Of a stretch of DNA of 64,000 bases, positions 1 to 8,145 are shown piece by piece; the first letter of the stretch is position 1, and each line of letters begins with the position of its first letter. Position numbers and translations under genes: made by a program. This DNA is from OLB11 sp041392835 (GTDB taxonomy: Bacteria; Bacteroidota; Bacteroidia; Chitinophagales; Chitinophagaceae). Under the pieces are notes generated by a model. The model was given only the letters and a program-made list of their open reading frames with translations. It searched no databases and was not told where the DNA came from. The stretch spans positions 434,001 through 498,000 of the forward strand of contig JAWKLF010000001.1 in assembly GCA_041392835.1 (NCBI GenBank), read 5' to 3'.

Positions 1-1
1 A

Positions 2-253
2 GATGGTGTCAATGATTTTTTTGGACCTGTTTTGACCAATATTTCCTTTAATGAAATTAGCGATTTTTATTTTGTAATATATAACCGTTATGGTGAGCGA
101 GTATTTGAAACTGATAATCCGACAACGAAATGGGATGGCAGTACAAAAAATAATAATCAAGCGGATGTGGGTGTATATTATTATTTCTGCCAGTTTACTA
201 GCCCAAGGGGCTTAAAAGTAGATAAGCGTGGAGATGTGACTTTGTTGAAATAG
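2..253 (+). CDS. C-terminal end of a large secreted protein with gliding-motility/T9SS type B sorting domain (5' partial)
   Basis: The frame is open from the first bases of the window, so the gene begins outside. The visible 83 residues begin DGVNDFFGP and continue with FYFVIYNRYGERVFET, KWDG and GVYYYFCQF. These are hallmarks of the CHU_C gliding-motility-associated C-terminal domain (TIGR04131 type), which directs export through the type IX secretion system and attachment to the surface. A TTG at 32 lies inside this domain and is not a real start. The passenger part and its function cannot be seen. No terminator hairpin is evident after the stop. The domain call is secure; the identity of the whole protein is unknown. 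Confidence 0.9.
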   Translation, partial: DGVNDFFGPVLTNISFNEISDFYFVIYNRYGERVFETDNPTTKWDGSTKNNNQADVGVYYYFCQFTSPRGLKVDKRGDVTLLK

Positions 254-555
254 TTTAGTAAAAATCATATCATCAACTAGTTTAGCCAATCAGGTATGGG
301 TTTGATTTTTTGTAAGCTACTAGGATTGTGTTTTAATCTAGTTTATGTATTTGCAATTTCAAATATAATAAATAAGTATTTCATTAGGAGGCGAGTAAAA
401 GCTATACCTCTTACAGTTTTCTGCATTGTGTAATGACGATATTTAAACTTAAAAGTTCAACCGTAGTTGTTGCAACACATGAGCTTAACTAAACCTTAAT
501 ACTAAACAACGAACAAGTAATTACGCAAAACAACTTTTTTATTCGGTCTTATTTG
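254..555. other. Intergenic region, left edge of the restriction-modification island
   Basis: About 300 bases lie between the end of the surface protein and the convergent end of the restriction endonuclease. I see no gene, RNA, strong hairpin or terminal repeat here. It would be one boundary of the island if the island was inserted, but no direct-repeat target duplication matching the other side was noticed. Confidence 0.5.
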
Positions 556-1659
556 TCAATTTAGTATATTATCTATTGATGCCATTAAGTTTCTATGAAA
601 TGCTAAATAGTTTTTTCTTTTGTCATTTAAGATTGTTGGTTCAAGATGATAGTCTTTCCAAAACTCTTTTACGTCAACTGGAATTCTATTTGAAAAAATC
701 ATTTTTCCTTCGTCTGTGAATGAAATGTATTTCAAGTCAAATAGCGAATCTATTGTTCTGCTCAACAATAATCCATTATTCGGGTCGTAGGCTTCTGTGT
801 CATCAGATTGAATAAATGGTTTTATATGACTTGCAATAAGAACAGGATATTCAAGTCCTTCAAGGTAACAAACTCTTTTGTTATTAAAATGTTCCTCTGA
901 TTCTTTAAATAGTTCCTTCTTGTAAAGTAGGTGTAAATAAGGATTTCTCGCTCTTGACTCAGCTTCTAAGTCATCTCCAAAAATTCTCTTAGCATCTTCT
1001 GTAAAATATAACTCATCTTTTACGAAAACAATTTCATCAAGCTTATTAAGAATATTGTTCAAATACCCAATTTGATTGTACTTTCGTTCAATGAATTTTG
1101 ATTCTGTCGCAATTTTTAAATAATAATCTAATTCTTTTCTATTCAAATATCCTTTTTCTACATTTTCAATATCAACAAGCATCAGAGCAATAATTTCTGC
1201 TTTTGAAAGTTTCCCATTTTCAACTAATGTGTTAATGAGAAAATTTATTTGATGCAAATTAGATTCATTCTTTGTACTGCGATTAAAACTTGAATTATCA
1301 TAAACAATTTTAGAAAAGATATTTTCTCTTTTTCTATCCGTTTTTGCTTCAAGATATTCTTTTGTTAAATGATGATAGGATTTAAGTTTAGAGTTAACAA
1401 AACCGAGTTTCACACATTGATTTATAGCTTTTCGTGTTGATGCAAGTTGGTCTTCTAAAGAAGCTGTTTTTGGAATTTTAGCTAATATCTCTTTTTGCAA
1501 ATCTTGATAATCTTTTGGCTGATAAGTATAATTACCTGCTCTATTTAATTCATCAATTTTCTCAACAACCATTTTTAGCGTAATCAAAAAAGGTTGTTCA
1601 TTAAAATTAGTATATTCTAAAGTTAATTTCCAATACTCTTCATAGTTCTGCTGTGGCAT
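556..1659 (-). CDS. HNH-family restriction endonuclease of a type II R-M system
   Basis: Probable DNA-cleaving subunit of the island. The C-terminal third carries an HNH_2-like nuclease motif: Cys near residue 275 (numbered from the longest start), SHIKP at 288-292, NNGLLL at 305-310 and FDLKYISF just after. The first 250 residues show no recognised catalytic motif and probably hold target recognition. It is the last gene of a four-gene unit read XRE, m5C methylase, m6A methylase, nuclease. I chose the Met at 1659 because the longer start at 1692 overlaps the methylase by 53 bases and adds a lysine-rich stretch; the chosen start still overlaps by 20, suggesting translational coupling. Reading it as a homing endonuclease is unlikely given the methylase neighbours. 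Sequence specificity cannot be inferred. Confidence 0.85.
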   Translation of the reverse strand: MPQQNYEEYWKLTLEYTNFNEQPFLITLKMVVEKIDELNRAGNYTYQPKDYQDLQKEILAKIPKTASLEDQLASTRKAINQCVKLGFVNSKLKSYHHLTKEYLEAKTDRKRENIFSKIVYDNSSFNRSTKNESNLHQINFLINTLVENGKLSKAEIIALMLVDIENVEKGYLNRKELDYYLKIATESKFIERKYNQIGYLNNILNKLDEIVFVKDELYFTEDAKRIFGDDLEAESRARNPYLHLLYKKELFKESEEHFNNKRVCYLEGLEYPVLIASHIKPFIQSDDTEAYDPNNGLLLSRTIDSLFDLKYISFTDEGKMIFSNRIPVDVKEFWKDYHLEPTILNDKRKNYLAFHRNLMASIDNILN

Positions 1660-2689
1660 AATTTTTCTCAATATTTTCTTGATATAACTCATTTTTTACA
1701 ATAAATAAAAACTCTTTGTTTTCTTCTTTTTTATTTTTTCCTGTTATTTGGTAATTGTGTTTTCGTTCAATTACCTGCACATTGTCTGAATATTTATTTA
1801 ACAAATATAGCAATTCATCTTTTTTGGGATAAGATGAATTGTTGTAACTCAAAAACCAATATTTGAAGTTTTGAAGTTTTGAAAATAGTTTATCAAAAAG
1901 TAAAACAGCTTCACTTTTGTTAACAAAATTATTTTCAAACGGTTTTGTTTTAGTTGAAGAAATGAAATCGTCAATCAAGCCGTAAAAACCGAAATAATTA
2001 TTCATTGTCCCTGTGTATGGCGGATCAAGATAAATGATGTCGGCATTTACATTTTCAATTAAATTGAAAACATCATCATTGAAAGCGATGTTGTTTTTTT
2101 GGTTGTCAAAAATTGCGTTGTTATATTCGTTTACATTTTCGAGAAAATGGTGTTTAAATGATTCATTATGATACGCTCTTTTGCGTTTGTATTTTTGATA
2201 ACTATATTCTTCATCTCTTAATTGAAGAATTTTATCCCAATTCAAAGTAAAACGAGAATAAGGCATTTTACGAATCATTGCTCTACGCATTAAAGCAAAT
2301 GCCAATGATTTTTTTTCTTTCGAATCTAATTTTTCAATATTACTTCTATATAAATCCAATTCTTTACATTCCTCAGGAAAGAAAAAAACGTTTGAATAAT
2401 TATGAAACATAAAGCCTTCAAAAGGATTTCCACTAAAAATTACTTCAATATCGTTTTTGTTTAATACAGTTTGGTTGTTTTGAATTAAAGCATTTGCAAT
2501 GTGATAATTTACCACCAAAATGTCGTTTGTATAAACTTCTAATCCTCTACATTTTGCTTCGTAACTTAATGAACAACCGCCCGAAAAAGCATCAAAAATC
2601 GTTTTTGCATCTGAAGGAAATTGGTCGCAAATCCATTTTGCAATTTTTTCTTTATTTCCTATGTAGTTTACTTTCGGATATTTAAACAT
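1640..2689 (-). CDS. Adenine-specific DNA methyltransferase, D12 class
   Basis: Predicted N6-adenine methyltransferase protecting one strand or site of the cognate recognition sequence. Motif X-like YIGNKEKIAKWI at residues 9-20 comes first, then the SAM-binding motif I FDAFSGGCS at 32-40, and the catalytic motif IV DPPY at 222-225. This is the alpha (D12, Dam-like) order, with the target-recognition region between about residues 60 and 200. Length 349 is somewhat longer than Dam. It overlaps the upstream cytosine methylase by 8 bases and the downstream nuclease start, so the three are probably translated together. Confidence 0.9.
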   Translation of the reverse strand: MFKYPKVNYIGNKEKIAKWICDQFPSDAKTIFDAFSGGCSLSYEAKCRGLEVYTNDILVVNYHIANALIQNNQTVLNKNDIEVIFSGNPFEGFMFHNYSNVFFFPEECKELDLYRSNIEKLDSKEKKSLAFALMRRAMIRKMPYSRFTLNWDKILQLRDEEYSYQKYKRKRAYHNESFKHHFLENVNEYNNAIFDNQKNNIAFNDDVFNLIENVNADIIYLDPPYTGTMNNYFGFYGLIDDFISSTKTKPFENNFVNKSEAVLLFDKLFSKLQNFKYWFLSYNNSSYPKKDELLYLLNKYSDNVQVIERKHNYQITGKNKKEENKEFLFIVKNELYQENIEKNYATAEL

Positions 2690-3680
2690 TTTGATTCATT
2701 TTAATAATTACACTTGCGATTGCTTCCGCCATTTTTGGCGGTACGGAATTTCCAACTTGTTGTTGTTGTGAAATTTTTGTTCCCATAAAAACAAAATCGT
2801 CTGGATAAGATTGTAATTTTGCCAACTCACGAACTGTTAATGCTCTATTTTGTTCGTAATGAAAAATTTTTCTCATATCTCCTGTTACACAAACTGAAGG
2901 TTTGTCACTTTTGTAGCGAATATATTTTCTCACATCACCTGATGTTGGTCTTAATTTTACTGGAATTTCCTCTCTACTTCCACCATCTGAAATATAACCC
3001 ATTTTTTCAAGCATTTGATTTGAATGTGTCATTGCAACGTGATTTGGAATGATTGATTCTTCTCCTGCTGAAAGAATTGGATAATGGTGTAACGCTTCTT
3101 TTACCGTTAAGTATTTGTCTGTTGTCTTATTTGGAAATTCAATTTTTTGATTGAAACGCGTACCTATAAAAATTACTCTTTTACGAATTTGCGGAACACC
3201 ATAATCAGCCGAATTTAAAATTTTACATTCAACTTTGTAACCCAATTTTTCAAAATCATTTATGATTTCTTTCCTTGTTTCTCCTTTGTTGTGATTGAAT
3301 AGACGTGCAACGTTTTCCATTACAAAAAATTTCGGTTTAACAACTTTAACAACACGTACAAACTCTTTGAAAAGTTTATTTCGTGGGTCATCAATAAATT
3401 TTCGTCCGATATTTCCCGCTATGCTAAAACCCTGACAAGGTGGACCGCCAATAACTACATCAATATCTTCAACTTCTTTCAAGTATTTTATTTCTGCATC
3501 GGATAATTGGCAGATGTTTTTTTCAATTAGCTTATGATTAGGGAAATTATATTTGTACGTTTCACAAAAACTTGGTTCTATGTCAATTGAAAAAATGTTT
3601 TGAAAACCTTTTTTGTCAAAACCCAAAGAGAAACCACCAGAACCCGAAAACAAGTCTATGTATGTCATTGCTTTTTTCAT
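2682..3680 (-). CDS. DNA (cytosine-5-)-methyltransferase, Dcm family
   Basis: Transfers methyl from SAM to C5 of cytosine in the recognition site. The conserved m5C motifs appear in order: motif I DLFSGSGGFSLGF (residues 9-21), motif IV GGPPCQGFS with catalytic Cys82, motif VI MENV, motif VIII QIRKRVIFIG, motif IX RALTVRELAKLQSYPDDF and motif X GNSVPPKMAEAIA at the end. The target-recognition segment lies between VIII and IX. Length 332 is normal for a type II enzyme. It sits 3 bases after the XRE controller and overlaps the adenine methylase by 8. A second Met at codon 5 is an alternative start. Confidence 0.95.
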   Translation of the reverse strand: MKKAMTYIDLFSGSGGFSLGFDKKGFQNIFSIDIEPSFCETYKYNFPNHKLIEKNICQLSDAEIKYLKEVEDIDVVIGGPPCQGFSIAGNIGRKFIDDPRNKLFKEFVRVVKVVKPKFFVMENVARLFNHNKGETRKEIINDFEKLGYKVECKILNSADYGVPQIRKRVIFIGTRFNQKIEFPNKTTDKYLTVKEALHHYPILSAGEESIIPNHVAMTHSNQMLEKMGYISDGGSREEIPVKLRPTSGDVRKYIRYKSDKPSVCVTGDMRKIFHYEQNRALTVRELAKLQSYPDDFVFMGTKISQQQQVGNSVPPKMAEAIASVIIKMNQNV

Positions 3681-3683
3681 AGT

Positions 3684-4010
3684 TTAGAAATCTATTTTAA
3701 CTTGTTTTACATTTATGCTTTTCAGGTAGTTCACTTTTTCTTCGGCAACAATCAATGTTTCGGGCGAACAGTTGTATTGATACATTTTCTTGGCGAATTG
3801 GTCGCCAAAATACTCTGTTTTCAGCTCGTCAATATCGAGAGTAAAAGCGATAGACAATTTGTCTAATCGTTTTTCGTCAAAATCACGTTTCCCGTTTTCA
3901 ATTTTGCTCAAATTTGCAGAGTCAAGGTCAAGTTGCGATGCAAGTTGTGTTAAGGTTAAACCTTTGTCTGTCCGTAACTGTCTGATATATTCGCCAAATG
4001 TTGCTTTCAT
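3684..4010 (-). CDS. XRE-family helix-turn-helix regulator, probable R-M controller protein
   Basis: A 108-residue protein with an N-terminal Cro/CI-type helix-turn-helix: FGEYIRQLRTDKGLTLTQLA and LDLDSANLSKIENGKR fill residues 5-42. The remaining 45 residues are helical and could dimerise or bind another factor. It is the first gene of the restriction-modification unit, a position typical of C (controller) proteins, though it is longer than classic C proteins of about 80 residues. A palindrome directly upstream of its start is a candidate autoregulatory operator. The regulator family is clear; the controller role is inferred from position. Confidence 0.85.
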   Translation of the reverse strand: MKATFGEYIRQLRTDKGLTLTQLASQLDLDSANLSKIENGKRDFDEKRLDKLSIAFTLDIDELKTEYFGDQFAKKMYQYNCSPETLIVAEEKVNYLKSINVKQVKIDF

Positions 4011-4028
4011 TTACTTGTAAAATTTTAC

Positions 4029-4045
4029 TTGTCAATTTTTGACAA
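4029..4045. promoter_or_regulatory. Palindromic operator candidate for the R-M island
   Basis: A perfect inverted repeat, TTGTCA-ATTTT-TGACAA, lies 19 bases upstream of the XRE start codon. It overlaps the predicted -7 box on the minus strand. Occupation by the XRE protein would therefore block or tune transcription of all four genes. Inference from position and symmetry. Confidence 0.55.
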
Positions 4046-4050
4046 ATTTA
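4043..4050 (-). promoter_or_regulatory. -7 box of the R-M operon promoter
   Basis: On the minus strand this reads TAAATTTG, an exact match to the Bacteroidota -7 consensus TAnnTTTG, 32 bases upstream of the XRE start. No convincing -33 TTG is seen, as expected for a promoter controlled by an upstream-binding regulator. Confidence 0.5.
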
Positions 4051-4325
4051 ATAAAATTTTATTCTTATCTGCTTTTTCAGAAGGATGTGTTTGATTTTTA
4101 CGGTGTGTACTGTTTTAATACATCTAACTACTTCAATCTATATATTTTTAGTAATATGAATAGTATCATTCTGTATTTGGATTAGATGCTTAAAAAAATG
4201 CATTATACAGTCATATCAATTAAGTAAAAGAAGCATTACAAACAACAATTCGTTTTATCTTCAAGTATATTTTTTTCCTGTTTTTGCAAATACATAGTCT
4301 GAATTTTATTCATAATACTATATAA

Positions 4326-4440
4326 AAAGAGGCTGTCTAAAAAGGGGGTTGAACTGCTTGGGGTCTCAGTATTTGAAAATTATTTCCGATACCTACCCGA
4401 ATAAAAAAGAGGCTGCCAATGCTTTTTGGACAACCTCTTT
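4326..4440. repeat. 115-bp element with 19-bp terminal inverted repeats (MITE or IS relic)
   Basis: Positions 4326-4344 read AAAGAGGCTGTCTAAAAAG; the reverse complement of 4422-4440 reads AAAGAGGTTGTCCAAAAAG, 17 of 19 identical. The 77 bases between encode nothing. GAGGCTGTC-type ends resemble those of IS1182-like elements, from memory. A third partial copy of the end (from 4403) faces the right end and forms a terminator hairpin. It lies between the R-M promoter and the PpiD-like gene. Confidence 0.6.
4402..4440 (-). terminator. Rho-independent terminator of the PpiD-like gene
   Basis: AAAGAGG (4406-4412) pairs with CCTCTTT (4434-4440), with CCAA/TTGG pairing inside; on the minus strand the hairpin is followed by a run of six T. 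It ends 22 bases past the PpiD-like stop codon and is built from the repeat end described above. Confidence 0.75.
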
Positions 4441-4461
4441 AATTTTAATTACTTAAATGTA

Positions 4462-6588
4462 TTAGAAGAAACTACTTCTATTATCCGTTATTTTGGCTCT
4501 TTGTTTCAATACGTAAGGAATTACATTTTGTGCTTGAGAGCCATATTGGCTGTTAAATTGCATTCTTTCCATTTGTACCATAGGATCATTCTCAGTAACT
4601 TTTGGACCCTCTGTTTGATTTTTTACTTGTATAAAAAATACACCTTGTTCGCCAATGATGCCTAGAGATTTATTTAGGTTTGCTTTGTTAAAAGCAGCGC
4701 CAATAACTCTGTTTTCATAGGCCAATTCTGGACTTTGATCGTTTTGTAATTTTAGACTATCATACGATTTTACTTGTGTATTATTCGATAATGCAATGTC
4801 TTCTAAATTTTTTTTGCCTTTATATTTATCTAAAAGTATTTGACCTTTTTTGTCTCTTTTTATTAGAGATTCTACTTGATTACGAACACTCGCTACATCT
4901 GGCAAAGAGCCTTTGGTAACTCTCGATACTAATTTAGCTATAATTAATTTATTGTCAGCATTAAAGATAGGAGACACATCGCCAATTTTTGCATTAAATG
5001 CCCATCTTGATATTTCTCTTTGTTTGCCCATACCTTGTAGTATACCTGATGTTTTACTAAGGTTTTCTGCGGTTCTGATGTCTTTGCCAAGTTTTTTTGC
5101 TGTTTCTGTAAATGTTTTGGCGTCTTTTGCTGAGGCTGTAAATTCTGTAGCTTTATTATAAATAGTTTGTGTAGTATTATTTCCTGCTATAAGTGCTTTG
5201 GAAAGTACTGCTAATTTCACCGCTGGTTTAAAATCTTTTTGGTCTGTTACTTTTAATAAATGGTAGCCAAATTGAGTTTTAACTGTTTTTAAATCGCCTT
5301 TTTTTCCCAAAAAGCAAGCATCATTAAATTCTTGTACCATAGCTCCTTGAGCAAAATAGCCCAAATCGCCTCCTTTTGAAGCATTGGATTGGTCTTCAGA
5401 GCGTGCTGCTGCCAATGCTGCAAAATCTGCTCCACCTCGAACTGCTTGTTCTATACTATCTATTATTACTTTAGCTTGTTCTTCATTTCTGTTTTCATCT
5501 ATTTTTATTAAGATATGAGATGCTTTTACACTGTCTGGCATAGCTCTTTTTTCCATTACTTTAAACACTTTAAAGTTGCCATTGTGAAATACTGGGCCTA
5601 CAGTGGTACCCACTCCAGCGTTGATAACAGCAGCTGGATCTGGCGACTCTATGTTGGCTTGAGTAAAGTAATAATTTTTCTTATACGCTTCTTCTGAGTT
5701 GGCTCCTATGAACTCTTCTACTGTTTTTGTAGAATCAAATTCGGCTCTTAATGTATTTATCATACCTAAGCTAGCTGCCGAATCTTCTGCATTGGGCAAT
5801 ACATCATACACGATATATTCTAAATTGGCCATATCGTCTTGAGCTTCATATATTTTAGTTCTTTTTGATAAATATGTTTTTATTTCATCATCGCTTACTT
5901 TTACACTGCTGTCGCTAATGCTTGAGTATGGAATCATTACATAATTGATTGCTGCTTGAGAAGATTTTTCTTGTACATTATGTTCCAACAAAAATTTAGG
6001 TGCATATATTGCCTTGCTAAACAAATCTGTGTATTTTGTTTGTAAGCGTTGCTTGATAAGTTGGTCTTCAAAATTTTTCCATTGTTTACGAGCATTCCCT
6101 GTTTGGTCTTGTGCTATTTGTGATATATATTGGCTTACTTTGCTTGCATCAAAAATGCCTGTATTTGGATCTGTAAAAGATTGTTTAATCATAGGATCGG
6201 CATATGGACCTGTTTCCAAATCTTGAAGTTCTTTGTCAGTTAGCTCAATACCCAATTTTTCTAATTCTTCATTTATCAATTGGTCGTTTACTATATCATT
6301 CCAAACTTGGTTTTGAACTTGCTCGCGTTCTTGCTCGCTCAAGGTTCCTGTTTGTGAGCGTTGCTTCATGTTTTCTTCATATTGAAGGCGCATTTCTTCA
6401 AACTTTTTATAGTCAACTCGTTGTCCATTTATTTCGGCAAGCATGGTTTGATCATCGCTAAAAATTCGACTCACATTGCTCTGCATGGCATCCATGACTA
6501 AAAAGCCAAGAAGTGCTATTATAATAGCTCCTATAACTAATCCAGTATATTTATTTCTTATTGTTTGAATTACCGACATATTATTCAC
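4462..6588 (-). CDS. PpiD/SurA-like periplasmic peptidyl-prolyl isomerase
   Basis: Membrane-anchored chaperone and proline isomerase helping exported proteins fold in the periplasm. Residues 1-11 are cytoplasmic, a single transmembrane helix follows (about 15-32, LVIGAIIIALLGFLVMDAM), then a SurA_N-type helical region with charged coiled stretches (about 50-230). The parvulin domain is at about 355-465: ASHILIK, SKGGDLGYFAQGAM, VKTQFGYHLLKV. The C-terminal 240 residues look like a degenerate second rotamase region. At 708 residues it matches the usual length of the Bacteroidota SurA_N/PpiD family. Met4 is an alternative start. The gene stands alone with its own terminator. Confidence 0.9.
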   Translation of the reverse strand: MNNMSVIQTIRNKYTGLVIGAIIIALLGFLVMDAMQSNVSRIFSDDQTMLAEINGQRVDYKKFEEMRLQYEENMKQRSQTGTLSEQEREQVQNQVWNDIVNDQLINEELEKLGIELTDKELQDLETGPYADPMIKQSFTDPNTGIFDASKVSQYISQIAQDQTGNARKQWKNFEDQLIKQRLQTKYTDLFSKAIYAPKFLLEHNVQEKSSQAAINYVMIPYSSISDSSVKVSDDEIKTYLSKRTKIYEAQDDMANLEYIVYDVLPNAEDSAASLGMINTLRAEFDSTKTVEEFIGANSEEAYKKNYYFTQANIESPDPAAVINAGVGTTVGPVFHNGNFKVFKVMEKRAMPDSVKASHILIKIDENRNEEQAKVIIDSIEQAVRGGADFAALAAARSEDQSNASKGGDLGYFAQGAMVQEFNDACFLGKKGDLKTVKTQFGYHLLKVTDQKDFKPAVKLAVLSKALIAGNNTTQTIYNKATEFTASAKDAKTFTETAKKLGKDIRTAENLSKTSGILQGMGKQREISRWAFNAKIGDVSPIFNADNKLIIAKLVSRVTKGSLPDVASVRNQVESLIKRDKKGQILLDKYKGKKNLEDIALSNNTQVKSYDSLKLQNDQSPELAYENRVIGAAFNKANLNKSLGIIGEQGVFFIQVKNQTEGPKVTENDPMVQMERMQFNSQYGSQAQNVIPYVLKQRAKITDNRSSFF

Positions 6589-7070
6589 ATTTTTAAAAGG
6601 AGTGCAAAAATATAGGTTTTATATTGGTTTTTCAAAGTTTTTTTAGTTTAGGTTTTCTCTTAAAAGCTTATTTTTCGTTTTTGTTCTTCATTTTCTGGTG
6701 TGGAAAGAATTGGAATAATTAGATGATTATACACAGAACTAATAAATATGGGTTTTAGATGTGGATGAACTTTAAAATATTCTAGCTTCTATACATGAGT
6801 AATTCACTTTTCACAACTTAATTTTTTTAAACAGGCCGCTTTACTAACATGTATGGGTGCAAATACACTCCTAATTTCGTTTTGATAGGATAAATACTAA
6901 ATAGTGATACCTAATTTGAATGTGGATTAATTAAATTTTATTGTGAATTAGCTATGAAAAGAATAAAAAACTGCACATTTGCAATAGGGATAACTATGAT
7001 TTTTACACAAATTCACACCCCTAATAATAGCAATATATTTTCTTTTTAAAATTATTTATTAATTAATACT
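6589..7070. other. Divergent intergenic region between the PpiD-like gene and nadA
   Basis: About 480 bases contain the two divergent promoters but no gene I can support. I found no exact TAnnTTTG close to nadA and no riboswitch-like fold by eye. Confidence 0.5.
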
Positions 7071-8069
7071 ATGACAGAAGCTGTTGAAAACTTAGAAAAA
7101 AAAGGATATTTAGATTTTGAAATAGACCCAACTCTGGATTTGTTTGAAGAAATAGAAAAACTAAAAAAGGAAAAAAATGCCATTTTGCTGGCGCATTATT
7201 ATCAAGAATCAGACATACAAGATATTGCAGATTATATTGGAGATAGTTTAGGATTGGCACGAAAAGCACAAGAAACCACTGCCGATATGATTGTTTTTGC
7301 AGGTGTGCACTTTATGGCAGAAACTGCCAAAATACTAAACCCAAGCAAAAAAGTGGTTTTGCCTGATTTATTGGCTGGTTGCTCATTGAGTGATAGTTGT
7401 CCTCCATCATTGTTTAAGCGTTTTAAAGAACAGCATCCTGATCATATAGTTATATCTTATATAAATTGTAGTGCTGGTATTAAAGCCCTAAGCGATATTA
7501 TTTGCACTTCAAGTAATGCACAAAAAATAGTAGAAAGTTTACCCAAGAATCAAAAAATAATATTTGCACCCGATAAAAATTTAGGTGGATTTATTAATAA
7601 AAAATCGGGTAGAGATATGGTACTCTGGAATGGTGCATGTATGGTACACGAAATTTTTAGTTTAGAAAAAATTACTCGTTTAAAAGTTCGACATCCAGAA
7701 GCTAAGTTTATAGCACATCCCGAATGCGAAGAAGCAGTTTTACAACTAGCCGATTTTGTAGGAAGTACTACACAATTATTAAACTATACAAAAGAACAAG
7801 ATATCAAAACCTTTATAGTAGGAACTGAAACTGGCATTATTCATCAGATGATGAAAAACGCACCTCATAAAACATTTATACCTGCACCTCCCGAAAATAA
7901 TTGTGCTTGTAATGATTGTCCACATATGAAGCTCAATACATTAGAAAAATTATATTTATGCATGAAATATGAACTTCCTGAGCTTACTATGGATGAAGAA
8001 TTAAGGTTGGCAGCCAAAAAGCCAATAGACCGCATGCTCCAATTGAGCGATGAGTTAGGTATTAAGTAG
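7071..8069 (+). CDS. nadA: Quinolinate synthase
   Basis: Condenses iminoaspartate with dihydroxyacetone phosphate to quinolinate in de novo NAD synthesis, using an oxygen-sensitive [4Fe-4S] cluster. The three cluster cysteines expected for NadA are present: Cys104 in LLAGCSLSDSC, Cys190 in NGACMVHE, and Cys283 in the CxxCPxM signature (CNDCPHM). The N-terminal ILLAHYYQ and DSLGLARKAQ and the APPENN segment are typical. Length 332 is normal. nadB and nadC are not nearby. Transcription is probably monocistronic or runs on into the following gene. Confidence 0.97.
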   Translation: MTEAVENLEKKGYLDFEIDPTLDLFEEIEKLKKEKNAILLAHYYQESDIQDIADYIGDSLGLARKAQETTADMIVFAGVHFMAETAKILNPSKKVVLPDLLAGCSLSDSCPPSLFKRFKEQHPDHIVISYINCSAGIKALSDIICTSSNAQKIVESLPKNQKIIFAPDKNLGGFINKKSGRDMVLWNGACMVHEIFSLEKITRLKVRHPEAKFIAHPECEEAVLQLADFVGSTTQLLNYTKEQDIKTFIVGTETGIIHQMMKNAPHKTFIPAPPENNCACNDCPHMKLNTLEKLYLCMKYELPELTMDEELRLAAKKPIDRMLQLSDELGIK

Positions 8070-8119
8070 CATTTTATTATTTTTTGATAGATAATCAACA
8101 AAGTAGCTTATTAAACTTT

Positions 8120-8127
8120 TATATTTG
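8120..8127 (+). promoter_or_regulatory. -7 box (TATATTTG) upstream of the DUF6029-like gene
   Basis: Exact TAnnTTTG match 18 bases before the ATG at 8146. It supports that ATG over the earlier start at 8125, which would lie inside the promoter. No clear -33 element. Confidence 0.45.
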
Positions 8128-8145
8128 TTGTCTATATTTCATACT

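Noticed and set aside
556..1659. HNH nuclease as intron- or intein-type homing endonuclease
   Set aside because: It lies in a tight operon with two DNA methyltransferases and an XRE regulator, and the adjacent genes are not interrupted by it.
2494..3866. Several plus-strand frames of 63 to 88 codons across the R-M island
   Set aside because: All are antisense to methyltransferase or regulator genes with intact conserved motifs.
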